A stretch of 64,000 nt of DNA from Photobacterium sp. GB-56 (lineage in GTDB: Bacteria; Pseudomonadota; Gammaproteobacteria; Enterobacterales; Vibrionaceae), in NCBI RefSeq assembly GCF_003026105.1, contig NZ_PYNW01000005.1, positions 62,001 to 126,000 on the forward strand, read 5' to 3'. Shown piece by piece: positions 38,033-47,599 of the stretch. Position 1 is the stretch's first letter; every line of letters begins with the position of its first letter. The notes below the pieces were generated by a model, which saw only the letters and a program-made list of their open reading frames with translations, did no database searches and was not told the origin of the DNA. Made by a program: the position numbers and the translations under genes.

Positions 38033-39918
38033 TAGTTCGCTAAAGGTACGGCACGGTTGATAAACAATTTACGATCAACTTTATAATCTGTTGCATAGTG
38101 ACGAAGTTTACAGTCGTTGCCTTCATCACAACCACAACTTAAACAACGGTTAGCTTCATCAATAGCGGCTTGCTGTGATAGCCCCGTTTCAACTTCATTG
38201 AAGCTCAAATGACGCTGTGCCAGTGTTAGCTCTGGCATTTTAGCGCGTAACACTTTAGCTAGGGCGTGATTTAACATCTGTTCGGTTTGCTTAGCGTTAT
38301 CTCCAGTGGCAATACTTGCCATAACACGTTTTAACTTTTCAATATGTTCAGGCTGAATAAGATGACTTCTTTCAACATTGCGAGATCGGAATGACTCGGT
38401 ATAGAGTTTTTCCATGGTGCCACCAAAGAACTCATCAATCCCTTTTGCCGCTTTTCGCCCATCAGCAATCGCTTCAATCGCTGTTGCTGGCCCTCGACGA
38501 AAATCACCAATACCGAAGATATTTTTAACCCCAGAGTGCATCGTTGTTTCATCAACATTGATGGTGTTCCAGCGACTAAATGAAAGTTCGATATCTTCGT
38601 TAGCAATAAAGCTGGTATCGGTTTTTTGCGAGACAGCAGCGATAACGGTATCAAAGTCTTCAACAAAATATTCGCCGGTTGCTTTTGGTGAGCAACGACC
38701 AGAGGCATCAGGTTCGCCCAATGCCATTTTTTCAAGTTTTATCTGACAAACATGACCATTGTCATCTGCAATATTTTCAGCAGGATTGGTTAGAAAGTGA
38801 AATTTAACACCTTCGTGCTCTGCTTCTTCAATTTCATAGGTTTCAGCTGGCATTTCATCACGCGTACGGCGATAAATAAGTGTGGTATCTGCGCCTAAAC
38901 GTAATGCAGAGCGGGCGCAGTCAATTGCAGTGTTACCACCGCCAATGACCGCGACTTTTTTACCAATAGTATATTGTTTATCGAGTGTCTGATCTTTTAA
39001 GAAATCAACACCAAGATAACAGCCTGCTAAATCACTACCGGTATACTTCATCTCACTGGCTTGTGATGCACCAATCGCTAAACAAACAGCATCAAATTCT
39101 TCACTGAGCGAAGAGAGGGTAAAGTCTTCACCTAACTTTTTATTGGTTTCGATACTCATGCCGTTACGACACATAATATCGATTTCTTTATCTAGAATAT
39201 CTTTAGGTAAACGATACTCAGGAATACCGTAACGTAGCCATCCACCGGCTTGTGGCATCGCCTCATACACAGTGACGTTGTAACCTTCATTGCTAAGGAA
39301 ATAACCACAACTTAAACCGCCAGGTCCTGCACCCACAATGGCAATACGTTTACCTTTATCGTCTTTTTTGATTGGGGTGTAGCTATTTAGTTTTTCAAGG
39401 TCAATGTCAGCGGCGTAACGTTTCAATTGACGGATCGCGAGTGGTTCATCGACTAAGTTACGCTGGCATTTTGCTTCACAGAAAGCAGGGCAAACCCGAC
39501 CAATAGAAAGCGGCATAGGCAATGTTTTCTTTATCACTTCAATGGCTTTTAAGTGTTCATTGTGAGCGATAAAGTATAAATAGGATTGGATATCAACGCT
39601 TGCAGGACAGGCAATCTGACAAGGCGGTACGCTGCAGTTGGTATTTGCGCGTTGTAAAATTCGCTCTAAGTTGCACTTTCGAATATTTGACAGTAATTGC
39701 GATGAGGTAGTGACGACCATTCCATCAGTAGGTTTAACTTTGCATGCTTTCACAATCCCTTTACCTGCGATTTCAACATCACAAAGTGCGCATTCATCTG
39801 TGAATGAGTCTATGTCGCAGAGTGATGGGATCTCAATACCGCATTGTTTTGCTGCTTCTAATAAGTTTTGATCTTTGTCGACTTGATAGCTATTGCCATC
39901 AATATTAATAGTAACCAT
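38032..39918 (-). CDS. iron-sulphur flavoprotein oxidoreductase, GltD-like with ferredoxin domain
   Basis: Cytoplasmic electron-transfer enzyme of 628 residues; its physiological partner is not recognised. Residues 1-75 form a [2Fe-2S] ferredoxin domain (Cys34, Cys43, Cys46, Cys59). Then comes a GltD-type 4Fe-4S region, CSVPPCQIACPASVDIQ and RVCPAFCEAKC. An FAD site IAIVGAGPGGLSCGY and an NAD(P) site VAVIGGGNTAIDCARSA follow, and a C-terminal CLSCGCDEGNDC cluster. This layout is shared with small subunits of glutamate synthase and with FeS flavoproteins serving formate dehydrogenases or hydrogenases. No large-subunit gene is adjacent. AGAGGC precedes the start. The LysR gene upstream is on the same strand. 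Confidence 0.82.
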   Translation of the reverse strand: MVTINIDGNSYQVDKDQNLLEAAKQCGIEIPSLCDIDSFTDECALCDVEIAGKGIVKACKVKPTDGMVVTTSSQLLSNIRKCNLERILQRANTNCSVPPCQIACPASVDIQSYLYFIAHNEHLKAIEVIKKTLPMPLSIGRVCPAFCEAKCQRNLVDEPLAIRQLKRYAADIDLEKLNSYTPIKKDDKGKRIAIVGAGPGGLSCGYFLSNEGYNVTVYEAMPQAGGWLRYGIPEYRLPKDILDKEIDIMCRNGMSIETNKKLGEDFTLSSLSEEFDAVCLAIGASQASEMKYTGSDLAGCYLGVDFLKDQTLDKQYTIGKKVAVIGGGNTAIDCARSALRLGADTTLIYRRTRDEMPAETYEIEEAEHEGVKFHFLTNPAENIADDNGHVCQIKLEKMALGEPDASGRCSPKATGEYFVEDFDTVIAAVSQKTDTSFIANEDIELSFSRWNTINVDETTMHSGVKNIFGIGDFRRGPATAIEAIADGRKAAKGIDEFFGGTMEKLYTESFRSRNVERSHLIQPEHIEKLKRVMASIATGDNAKQTEQMLNHALAKVLRAKMPELTLAQRHLSFNEVETGLSQQAAIDEANRCLSCGCDEGNDCKLRHYATDYKVDRKLFINRAVPLAN

Positions 39919-40229
39919 TAATTGCCTCTATTGTTATTTATTTACTGGGCAGCAAGATTGCTTGGTTATTTGCAGTTAATGATTATGTGAGAAAATTGAA
40001 TATATTTTTGAAAAGATAAATAAGTAGGGTAAAAGTTATTTATCACTCAGGTGTATTGCGAAGCAACAGCATTGAGCAGCTATTGTATTCACTTTTTATA
40101 ATCACTATACAAATCTTCTTAATTATATCCTATGCTTTTTACGAATAGAATATGAGTGATTAAGCGTTGTCAGGCCAATATTAGTATTTTAAAGGCCGTA
40201 TTCTTCTTTTTATTTCTTTCAATCTATTT
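39919..40229. other. 311-base region before the iron-sulphur flavoprotein gene
   Basis: Lies between the leftward LysR gene and the leftward oxidoreductase gene. It is AT-rich with no open frame of note. It probably contains the oxidoreductase promoter and possibly a LysR binding site that I cannot specify. Confidence 0.5.
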
Positions 40230-41147
40230 TTAATTCTCATTTGTTTTATCAAATTTTTGACGAATAAAATTAACAAATAGACTTGTACGTTGGGCAAGAT
40301 GTTTACGTTTAGGATAAAGGATATATAAAGGCAAACGATTAGGTGTAAACCAATCAGGTAAGATATTAATAATATGTGTTCGTTTATCACTATCTAAGTG
40401 ACTGAGCGCCATTTCATCAAGCATAGCAATACCACAGCCTTTGATCATAGCCTCGGTCATTACGGTGACTAGGCTAAAACTCATGGCAGGTTTAAGGATA
40501 ATATTTGTCTTTTCTTGTGTTGTTTGATTAATAAAGCACCATTTATCGAGCGTGAATTCGCTATTTCTATAAATAATGTGGTGATGATCGCGCAAATCCA
40601 ATGGATGAGTAATCGCTGGATGATCTGCTAAGTAGCTTTCATGAGCGAAGGGTTGGCACTGAAGGTGGCGGATATAATGACCGACATAGCCTTCTGGTGG
40701 CGTCTCGGTGAAATAAATGGCGACATCAAAACCTTGCTCTATTAGATCTAATGGGGTTTCAGTAAAAGCGACTTCTAATTCAATGTTTGGATGACTTAAA
40801 TTGAAATCGGCAAGATGTTCACTTAATAGCATCGAGCCAAAAGAAGCAGACGCTGCGATACGAAGTTTGCCATAAACCGAATTAGTGACATCTAATCCTT
40901 CGTTTATGGCTTCTGCATGAGCAAACAGTGCTTTTACTTGCTTATAAAATTCAAGCCCATCATAGGTGAGGTTAAATTGGCGAGTTGTTCGCTGTATAAG
41001 CTGAGTATCGAGTAGTGCTTCGAGTTGGCGCAACTGTCGACTGATATGCGCGCTTGAGCAATTCAATCTTAGCGCTGCTTTTGCAATGCTTTTTTCTTCA
41101 CATAACGCCAAATAGATGGGTACGTAACTTAGCCACTTTATTTCCAT
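40230..41147 (-). CDS. LysR-family transcriptional regulator
   Basis: 305 residues with an N-terminal helix-turn-helix (EEKSIAKAALRLNCSSAHISRQLRQLEALL, given here as the segment ~15-44) and a periplasmic-binding-like effector domain. It is divergent from the acetyltransferase gene (87-base gap) and upstream of the iron-sulphur flavoprotein on the same strand, so either could be its target. Confidence 0.88.
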   Translation of the reverse strand: MEIKWLSYVPIYLALCEEKSIAKAALRLNCSSAHISRQLRQLEALLDTQLIQRTTRQFNLTYDGLEFYKQVKALFAHAEAINEGLDVTNSVYGKLRIAASASFGSMLLSEHLADFNLSHPNIELEVAFTETPLDLIEQGFDVAIYFTETPPEGYVGHYIRHLQCQPFAHESYLADHPAITHPLDLRDHHHIIYRNSEFTLDKWCFINQTTQEKTNIILKPAMSFSLVTVMTEAMIKGCGIAMLDEMALSHLDSDKRTHIINILPDWFTPNRLPLYILYPKRKHLAQRTSLFVNFIRQKFDKTNEN

Positions 41148-41234
41148 ATGGTAATTATTAATCTCTTAATGGTCACTTCTGGTAAGAATAAAGAACAATT
41201 AGACTAACTGCAATCAATCAACAGGACGTTTAAT

Positions 41235-41885
41235 ATGCAGTTTGAAACATGGCTTGAAAGCCAAAAATTAAAAGACACGATTACTAACCCCAACATAGAA
41301 GTTGGTGATTACAGTTATTATTCTGGTTATTACCACGATAAATCTTTTGAAGATCAAGCAGTACGCTATTTGCTTGGCGATAAGCCAACCAAAGAGGTTT
41401 GGCAAAGCGGTATGTTTGGCGAAGTGGATAAGCTGATCATTGGTAAATTTTGCTCTATTGCTTCTGGCGCGACTTTTATGATGGCGGGTAATCAAGGACA
41501 TCGTATCGATTGGATTTCAACCTTTCCCTTTGGTAATGATTTTGGTGAAGATGTGCCCAGTGGTTTTAAGCGAGCAGGCGATACCGTGATTGGCAATGAT
41601 GTATGGATTGGCTCTGAAGCGATGATCATGCCTGGAGTAAAAATTGGTAATGGTGCTGTAATTGGATCAAGGGCGGTGATCACCAAAGATGTTGAGCCTT
41701 ATAGCGTGGTTGTAGCGAATAATCATGTGGTGAAACAGCGATTCACGGCAAAGCAAATTGAGATGTTGACTGAAATGCAGTGGTGGAATTGGTCAGAGCA
41801 GCAACTGAAACAAGCGATGCAAGTTATGTGTAGCGGTGATGTCGAGCAGCTTTATGGATACTATCTTGAAAACATTAAGCGTTAG
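41235..41885 (+). CDS. CatB-type hexapeptide acetyltransferase
   Basis: Xenobiotic acetyltransferase family (type B chloramphenicol or streptogramin acetyltransferase-like), a left-handed beta-helix trimer using acetyl-CoA. The 216 residues include GKFCSIASGATFMMAGNQGHR with the catalytic His, and hexapeptide repeats VIGNDVWIGSEAMIMPGVKI. The C-terminal helix has MQWWNW. Many chromosomal members give little resistance, so antibiotic inactivation is not implied. AGGACG precedes the start. Confidence 0.88.
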   Translation: MQFETWLESQKLKDTITNPNIEVGDYSYYSGYYHDKSFEDQAVRYLLGDKPTKEVWQSGMFGEVDKLIIGKFCSIASGATFMMAGNQGHRIDWISTFPFGNDFGEDVPSGFKRAGDTVIGNDVWIGSEAMIMPGVKIGNGAVIGSRAVITKDVEPYSVVVANNHVVKQRFTAKQIEMLTEMQWWNWSEQQLKQAMQVMCSGDVEQLYGYYLENIKR

Positions 41886-41908
41886 CCACTTTTATACTAA
41901 GAATTGCA

Positions 41909-41932
41909 ATAGGGCAGCTGATACTGCCCTAT
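41909..41932. terminator. bidirectional hairpin between convergent genes
   Basis: Perfect 9-bp stem ATAGGGCAG/CTGCCCTAT with a 6-base loop, between the acetyltransferase and the amidohydrolase genes. The following T run is weak. Confidence 0.6.
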
Positions 41933-41954
41933 AAGATGAGATAAAAGATGTTAA

Positions 41955-43361
41955 TTACTGTACGATTTCACCGCTTTCAATAACGGTTTGACGTACTTTA
42001 TCTGCAAACTGCAGCGCCTCTTTACGAATGTTATCTTCATTAACAGTCAGTACGTTTCTGTTTTCCATAATCACTTTACCGTCAACAATCGTATGCTTTA
42101 CGTTCGTTGCGTAAGCAGAGTAAACCAGTGCTGAATATGGATTATAGACAGGTACCATATTTGGCGCTTTGGTATCAATAACGATCACATCTGCCAACTT
42201 ACCGACTTCTAAAGAGCCAACTTTATCTTCCATATGGAGTGCACGAGCAGCACCGATCGTTGCCATTTCAATTACATTTTTAGGTGGCATGGCTGCACGA
42301 TCTTTATTAACTAACTTATGTACTTTTGCAACTTGGTTAAACTCATCGATAGTACTTAGCGTATTGCCTGACATTGGACCATCAGTGCCTAAGCCGATAC
42401 GTAAGCCGTCATTAAACATTTGTAATGCTGGTGATACACCTTTTGCTGATTTAATGTTTGCACTCATATTATGTGCAATACCCACATCGTACTTTTTCAA
42501 GATAGCGATATCTTCTGCGTTTGCATCAATAACGTGTGCTGCGACTAAGTTCTCGTTTAGTGCGCCAATAGACTCCATGTATTTTACAGGAGATAGGCCA
42601 CCAGAACGTTTTGCAATAACCTCGCGCTCACGATCTGATTCAGCTAAGTGCATCATCACTGGAACATCGTATTTCATCGAAAGTTTGGCAATAGTTTGCA
42701 GAGTTTCTGTTGAGTTGGTGTATGGGCCATGTGGCGCAAATGCCATTGTGATACGTGGGTGATCTTTATATTCATTAATCAGTTTTTCTGCGTATTTAAT
42801 GCCATCTTCCGGTGTTTTAGCACTTGCTACAGGGAATTGAATAATGGTTTCACCTAAAATCGCACGCATACCAATTTGATCTACGGTTTTAGCTACTTCG
42901 TCTTCAAAGTAATACATGTCAGCGTAAGTTGTTACGCCACCTTTCACCATTTCAACGTTACCTAATTGAGCACCGATACGTACCATTTCACGTGATACCA
43001 GCTTTTTTTCTAATGGGAAAATGTAACGGTGAAGACGATCTGGTACATCATCTGCTAATGAACGGAAAACAGTCATAGATGCATGAGTGTGGGTATTAAT
43101 AAGACCTGGCATCACAATATCGCCATCAGCATCGATTGTTTTTACTGATTTATACTCATTAATGTCTGAGCCATCAGTAACAGCGACAATTTTATTATCT
43201 TTAATTGCAATTAAACCGTTATCAAAAATCGTTTTTTCACGATCCATGGTCAGTATTTGACCATTCTTGATTAATAGATCAACATTTTCGATCGCAAAAG
43301 CAGAAGCGCTTGGAAGAGATAAAGTTGCTAATGATGCAGCAAGTAATGTTTTCTTTAACAT
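41955..43361 (-). CDS. exported amidohydrolase, TRZ/ATZ (MTA/SAH deaminase-like)
   Basis: Metal-dependent deaminase or hydrolase of the family holding S-adenosylhomocysteine/methylthioadenosine deaminase and guanine deaminase. The 468 residues have zinc ligands GLINTHTHASM, HLAESDRERE, AHVIDANAEDI and GLGTDGPMSGN. Unlike the usual cytoplasmic enzymes, it begins with a clear Sec signal peptide (MLKKTLLAASLATLSLPSASAFA, cleaved near 22-24), so it should act in the periplasm. Substrate unknown. Confidence 0.85.
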   Translation of the reverse strand: MLKKTLLAASLATLSLPSASAFAIENVDLLIKNGQILTMDREKTIFDNGLIAIKDNKIVAVTDGSDINEYKSVKTIDADGDIVMPGLINTHTHASMTVFRSLADDVPDRLHRYIFPLEKKLVSREMVRIGAQLGNVEMVKGGVTTYADMYYFEDEVAKTVDQIGMRAILGETIIQFPVASAKTPEDGIKYAEKLINEYKDHPRITMAFAPHGPYTNSTETLQTIAKLSMKYDVPVMMHLAESDREREVIAKRSGGLSPVKYMESIGALNENLVAAHVIDANAEDIAILKKYDVGIAHNMSANIKSAKGVSPALQMFNDGLRIGLGTDGPMSGNTLSTIDEFNQVAKVHKLVNKDRAAMPPKNVIEMATIGAARALHMEDKVGSLEVGKLADVIVIDTKAPNMVPVYNPYSALVYSAYATNVKHTIVDGKVIMENRNVLTVNEDNIRKEALQFADKVRQTVIESGEIVQ

Positions 43362-43678
43362 CGAGTATCACCGAAGGAAGGTATTTTTCGCAGATAATAC
43401 TGAGTAATTTTTTATTGAAAATAATAATTTCAGTTATTACTTTTAATTGTGATCAAAATCGCTATGTCCGGGGTATTTTATGCTTGTCAGCGATAATAAA
43501 AGGCATGTAATCGTTTGCTATTGGAAGGTGAGAGAATTAATTACTTTTCAGATGACAATAAAAAGTGATGTTGAAGACAGATATATTGTAGTTTAAACAC
43601 TAAATTTCTATGACACAGATAATACTTGAAATAACCGATATGTAGTTTACTATACATCGAAATATTAGGAGCATCGTC
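43362..43678. other. 317-base divergent region, amidohydrolase and modA
   Basis: Holds the promoters of both genes and a ModE-like operator at 43636-43659. The remainder is AT-rich and shows nothing else I can name. Confidence 0.6.
43636..43659. promoter_or_regulatory. candidate ModE operator upstream of modA
   Basis: CGATATGTAG-TTTA-CTATACATCG is an imperfect palindrome (8 of 10 pairs) of the A/T-rich kind bound by the molybdate-responsive repressor ModE. It ends 19 bases before the modA start and just ahead of its TAGGAG site. No modE gene is in the window. Confidence 0.5.
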
Positions 43679-44449
43679 ATGACACGTAAATTAGCTTTCG
43701 CAACAGCAGCGTTACTCTCAACACTCTCTTTTTCATCTTTTGCTGCTGATAGCAACATTACGGTATTTGCGGCTTCGTCATTAACCAATGCGTTAAATGA
43801 CATTGCAGCTAAATATCAAAAGGAGACTGGGGTTAAAACCACGCTTTCATTCGCTTCATCTTCAGCGCTAGCGCGGCAAGTTGCACTTGGTGCACCTGCA
43901 AATATTTATTTATCAGCTAACGAAAAGTGGATGGATTATGTAGAGCAGCAGGGCGCGGTCATTGATAATAGCCGTGTCGATGTTCTAAAAAACAGTTTAG
44001 TGATGGTTTCGCCTACTGATTATCCACAAAATAATATCAAGCTGACAGCAAGCTGGGATTTATCTAAAGCCTTAGACGGTACACGTTTAGCGGTGGGTAA
44101 TCCGGCAAATGTTCCAGCAGGACGTTACGCTAAGCAATCGTTAGAGTATCTAAAATTATGGCAGCAAGCAGAGCCCTTATTGGCAATGGCGAATAACGTA
44201 CGCTCGGCATTAGTGTTAGTTGAACGCGGCGAAGCGAAACTTGGAATTGTATATAAAACCGATGCAGAGATTTCTAAAAAAGTAAAAATCGTTGCGACTT
44301 TCCCTGCTGATTCACATAAGCCAATTACGTATCCAATGGCATTAGTCAAAGGTAATGCGACGCCTGCGGCAAAAGCGTTTTATGAATACTTACAGCATGA
44401 CGAAGCCAAAGCTATTTTTAAACAATATGGTTTTGGTTTTGTTAATTAA
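43679..44449 (+). CDS. modA: molybdate ABC transporter, periplasmic binding protein
   Basis: Binds molybdate or tungstate for the ModBC importer. The 256 residues have a Sec signal peptide (cleaved after SSFAA, ~22). Anion-binding features are VFAASSLTNALNDI, FASSSALARQ, LAVGNPANVPAGRYA and GIVYKTDA. TAGGAG precedes the start. It is first in the mod operon, but a terminator-like hairpin and a 221-base gap separate it from modB. Confidence 0.95.
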   Translation: MTRKLAFATAALLSTLSFSSFAADSNITVFAASSLTNALNDIAAKYQKETGVKTTLSFASSSALARQVALGAPANIYLSANEKWMDYVEQQGAVIDNSRVDVLKNSLVMVSPTDYPQNNIKLTASWDLSKALDGTRLAVGNPANVPAGRYAKQSLEYLKLWQQAEPLLAMANNVRSALVLVERGEAKLGIVYKTDAEISKKVKIVATFPADSHKPITYPMALVKGNATPAAKAFYEYLQHDEAKAIFKQYGFGFVN

Positions 44450-44517
44450 GACAAAAAGTTAGATAATAAATCAATCATATTATGGTTAAACGACGTTATA
44501 GATAAAACGAGGCACTG

Positions 44518-44540
44518 AGCACTTCGCTCCGTGCTTTTTT
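44518..44540 (+). terminator. terminator-like hairpin between modA and modB
   Basis: Stem AGCAC/GTGCT with loop TTCGCTCC and six T. Partial termination here could make more ModA than ModBC. Confidence 0.6.
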
Positions 44541-44670
44541 GTTTATTTATAGAGCAACTACGAAGTTTTATACACATCGTTACTGACTATGATGCAATGA
44601 TTACTTATGCTATCGCTATTATTACGAATCTCATGCAGAAAAGAGCATGGGTTTAGATTGAAACACAGGA

Positions 44671-45369
44671 TTGTTCGCTTTGCTCACTGATTATGAATTA
44701 CAAGCGTTATTATTAAGCCTTAAAATTTCAAGTGTTGCTGTGCTATTTAGCCTTCCTTTGGGTATTGCTTGTGCTTGGTTATTGGCTCGTCGAGATTTTT
44801 GGGGTAAATCATTATTAGATGGTTTCATTCATTTACCCCTTGTTTTACCTCCTGTTGTGATTGGTTATTTATTGTTAATTTCAATGGGAAGACAAGGCGC
44901 TATAGGCAAATGGCTTTATGAGTGGTTTGGCTTTAGTTTTAGCTTTAGTTGGCGAGGGGCAGCTTTAGCGGTTGCCGTGGTCTCTTTTCCATTAATGGTG
45001 CGTTCTATTCGCCTTGCCTTAGAAGGGGTCGATAAAAAGCTCGAACAAGCTGCTCGTACACTAGGCGCATCCCCCCTACGTGTATTTGTAACCATTACGT
45101 TACCATTAACGATCCCTGGTATTTTAACAGGCACAATTTTAGCCTTTGCTCGTGCTCTAGGTGAATTTGGTGCAACGATTACCTTTGTTTCTAATATTCC
45201 TGGTCAAACTCAAACGATTCCATTGGCAATGTATTCCTTTATTGAAACTCCAGGGGCTGAAAGTGAAGCGGCCCGTTTATGCGTGGTCGCGATCGTGATT
45301 GCCTTGTCTTCATTATTTGCTTCTGAGTGGCTAACACGGCTTGCTAGAAAACGGTTGGAAGTGATGTAA
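44671..45369 (+). CDS. modB: molybdate ABC transporter permease
   Basis: Inner-membrane permease with about five to six helices and the ATPase-contact loop EQAARTLGASPLRVFVTITLPLTIPGIL, very close to E. coli ModB. There is no ATG at the start. TTG 44671 directly follows ACAGGA with no spacing, and TTG 44680 lies nine bases after the same site and fits E. coli ModB better, so the true start may be 44680. Its stop overlaps modC by one base. Confidence 0.95.
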   Translation: MFALLTDYELQALLLSLKISSVAVLFSLPLGIACAWLLARRDFWGKSLLDGFIHLPLVLPPVVIGYLLLISMGRQGAIGKWLYEWFGFSFSFSWRGAALAVAVVSFPLMVRSIRLALEGVDKKLEQAARTLGASPLRVFVTITLPLTIPGILTGTILAFARALGEFGATITFVSNIPGQTQTIPLAMYSFIETPGAESEAARLCVVAIVIALSSLFASEWLTRLARKRLEVM

Positions 45370-46460
45370 TGACAACTAATAAACGATTAAAAATTAAATT
45401 TAAACAACAGTTGGGTGATTTGTCGCTAGATGTTGATCTCGATGTGCCCATGAAAGGGATCACTGCGATCTTTGGTCGTTCAGGAGCAGGTAAAACGTCG
45501 TTAGTGAATGTTCTTTCGGGCTTAACAAAGCCAGATAACGGGGTTATTAAGCTTGGTGATAGAACCCTTTATAGTAGTGAAGAGCGGATATTTCTTTCGC
45601 CAGATAAACGCAAAATTGGTTATGTATTTCAAGATGCGCGTTTATTCCCTCATTACAGCGTCAAAGGTAACTTAAACTACGGTGTGAAAGTGCCTGATGA
45701 AACGCATTTTAATGATGTCGTAAAACTGCTTGGTATCGAAGCGTTATTACACCGTTATCCCTCGTCACTCTCCGGTGGCGAAAAGCAGCGGGTCGCGATT
45801 GGACGTGCGTTATTAACTAGACCTGATATGTTGCTGATGGATGAGCCATTAGCATCATTAGATATGCCGCGGAAACAAGAGCTAATGCCTTACCTTGAGC
45901 GTTTAGCTAAGAGTGTGAACACACCGATTATTTATGTAACCCATAGCCTTGATGAAATCTTACGCCTTGCCGATTCTATGGTGATGCTTAACCAAGGTAA
46001 GGTATTAATTTCGGGTCATGTGAATTCAGTGTGGAGTTCACCTGAAATGCGCCCTTGGTTACCTGTTAAAGAGCAAAGTTCATTACTCAGTGCACGGATT
46101 AATTATAATCATCCTAAATATGCATTAACGCAGGTAATGTTAAGTCATGATTCATTCTTATGGGTCAGCCGATTAGAGCAGCAGCGAGGTGAATGGGTGA
46201 GGGTACGTATTTTTTCAAATGATGTATCTATTGCTCGTGAACAACCCACTCAAACCAGTATTCGTAATATCTTAGCCGCAAGCATTGACAAAATTCATTA
46301 TGCTGAAGGTGAACGTGTCGAAGTAAAATTGCGTGTTGGTGAAACGCATTTATGGGCAAATATTACTACATGGGCTGCTGATGAATTAGCGTTAAAGATT
46401 GGCGATAAAGTCTATGCGCAAATTAAAGGCGTAAGTGTGACTAAAGATGATTTAGCATAG
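45369..46460 (+). CDS. modC: molybdate ABC transporter ATPase
   Basis: ATPase subunit of molybdate uptake. Walker A FGRSGAGKTS, signature LSGGEKQRVAIGRALL, Walker B MLLMDEPLASLD, switch His in YVTHSLDE. A C-terminal TOBE/MOP domain (~295-360) can bind oxyanion. 363 residues, full length. Translation is coupled to modB through TAATG. Confidence 0.95.
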   Translation: MTTNKRLKIKFKQQLGDLSLDVDLDVPMKGITAIFGRSGAGKTSLVNVLSGLTKPDNGVIKLGDRTLYSSEERIFLSPDKRKIGYVFQDARLFPHYSVKGNLNYGVKVPDETHFNDVVKLLGIEALLHRYPSSLSGGEKQRVAIGRALLTRPDMLLMDEPLASLDMPRKQELMPYLERLAKSVNTPIIYVTHSLDEILRLADSMVMLNQGKVLISGHVNSVWSSPEMRPWLPVKEQSSLLSARINYNHPKYALTQVMLSHDSFLWVSRLEQQRGEWVRVRIFSNDVSIAREQPTQTSIRNILAASIDKIHYAEGERVEVKLRVGETHLWANITTWAADELALKIGDKVYAQIKGVSVTKDDLA

Positions 46461-46484
46461 TGATAATCGCAAGATGATAGAGAA

Positions 46485-46515
46485 AAACCAACGTAGTATT
46501 GATACTAGCTGGTTT
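46485..46515. terminator. terminator between modC and the DUF2955 gene
   Basis: Two-part stem AAACCA/TGGTTT plus TAGTAT/ATACTA with a 2-base inner loop, then T-rich sequence, between convergent genes. Confidence 0.7.
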
Positions 46516-46526
46516 ATTTATCGTTT

Positions 46527-47537
46527 TTAAAATTGCTCATTAGGGGCTTTGATTACCCGAATTAAAAAGTGGTGGGTGATCCAAATTACGATTGAAGTTG
46601 CTATCACTGCAACGAAAATAGAGCTGAAGCGATATAAAATAGAGAAAAAGGCATCTTTTTGCTCGGGTATTAATGATGTTGTAAGCGGTACGGTTAAGGC
46701 CGACATCGCAGAAAAAGCAATACTTGATTTTATGGTACCTTGTGCAATCCAGTGACAGAAAAAGCCTGCAGCTATCGCATAAGCCATCAGAAATAATATG
46801 CCGTTATTAACCCATGAATAAAGCCCTAACTGGATAATCATACCCGCTAAACACCCCAAAAATGTCCCTGTAATACGTATTTTAGCGACAGCGATGGAGC
46901 CTATTAGTGTCATTGGCGCGAGCACAATGAAAATAGAAGCTTGCGCGGATAATGAATCGCGTAAATCCCCAAATTGAAACAAAAGAAAAGCAACCATTGC
47001 AACTATCCAACCCAGTGCGGCTTGGCGGATCATCCCGATACGATCAACGCGCTGCGTGTCATTATTTATACTAGGTGCTGTTTGTTCTTTATCAGATTCA
47101 GGGAAAAGAAAATACGCAAGGGCGCAAATAGGTGCAGTTATTAATCCACTCATCCACAAGGTGATATTGAATTCTTCAAGATCAAATCCGGTATAACTCG
47201 CAAAGTTAAGCGCGATTGAACCAACTAACAAACCAGTGAACCCAAATAAATAGGTTTTAGGGTTTATCATCGCTTTGCATTTTGCCATTAGCATAATACC
47301 AACAGCGATAGTCATTAAAACAGGGTAGGGTTGCAAGAAACCTGAAATAAAAGTCACTTGTACTGTAACCCAGATAATTCCTAAAATCAGTTGCACAAGC
47401 AATGATAAATTCCAGCGTTCTGCCTTCATTAATACCATTATTGGCAGTAAAGCAGCGAAAAAACCATAAGACCAACCAAAAATCATACTAATAGCGAGCC
47501 CTAAAACACATCCAAACCAGATCCGCATTGTTTTCAT
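46527..47537 (-). CDS. DUF2955 / FUSC-like inner-membrane protein
   Basis: 336-residue membrane protein with about ten hydrophobic segments in two groups around a short polar loop, resembling FUSC/aromatic-acid exporter families. I chose ATG 47537 (MKTMRIWFG) because AAGGAGC lies seven bases upstream. A longer frame to 47660 would overlap the HlyD gene. It lies directly after the HlyD-type gene, the pairing seen for small tripartite-like efflux systems. Substrate unknown; no outer-membrane partner is nearby. Confidence 0.8.
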   Translation of the reverse strand: MKTMRIWFGCVLGLAISMIFGWSYGFFAALLPIMVLMKAERWNLSLLVQLILGIIWVTVQVTFISGFLQPYPVLMTIAVGIMLMAKCKAMINPKTYLFGFTGLLVGSIALNFASYTGFDLEEFNITLWMSGLITAPICALAYFLFPESDKEQTAPSINNDTQRVDRIGMIRQAALGWIVAMVAFLLFQFGDLRDSLSAQASIFIVLAPMTLIGSIAVAKIRITGTFLGCLAGMIIQLGLYSWVNNGILFLMAYAIAAGFFCHWIAQGTIKSSIAFSAMSALTVPLTTSLIPEQKDAFFSILYRFSSIFVAVIATSIVIWITHHFLIRVIKAPNEQF

Positions 47538-47599
47538 TATTAGCTCCTTTTTTAAGCGATAAGAAAGGGCGATCAACCATAAGATTGATCGCACTGCGG

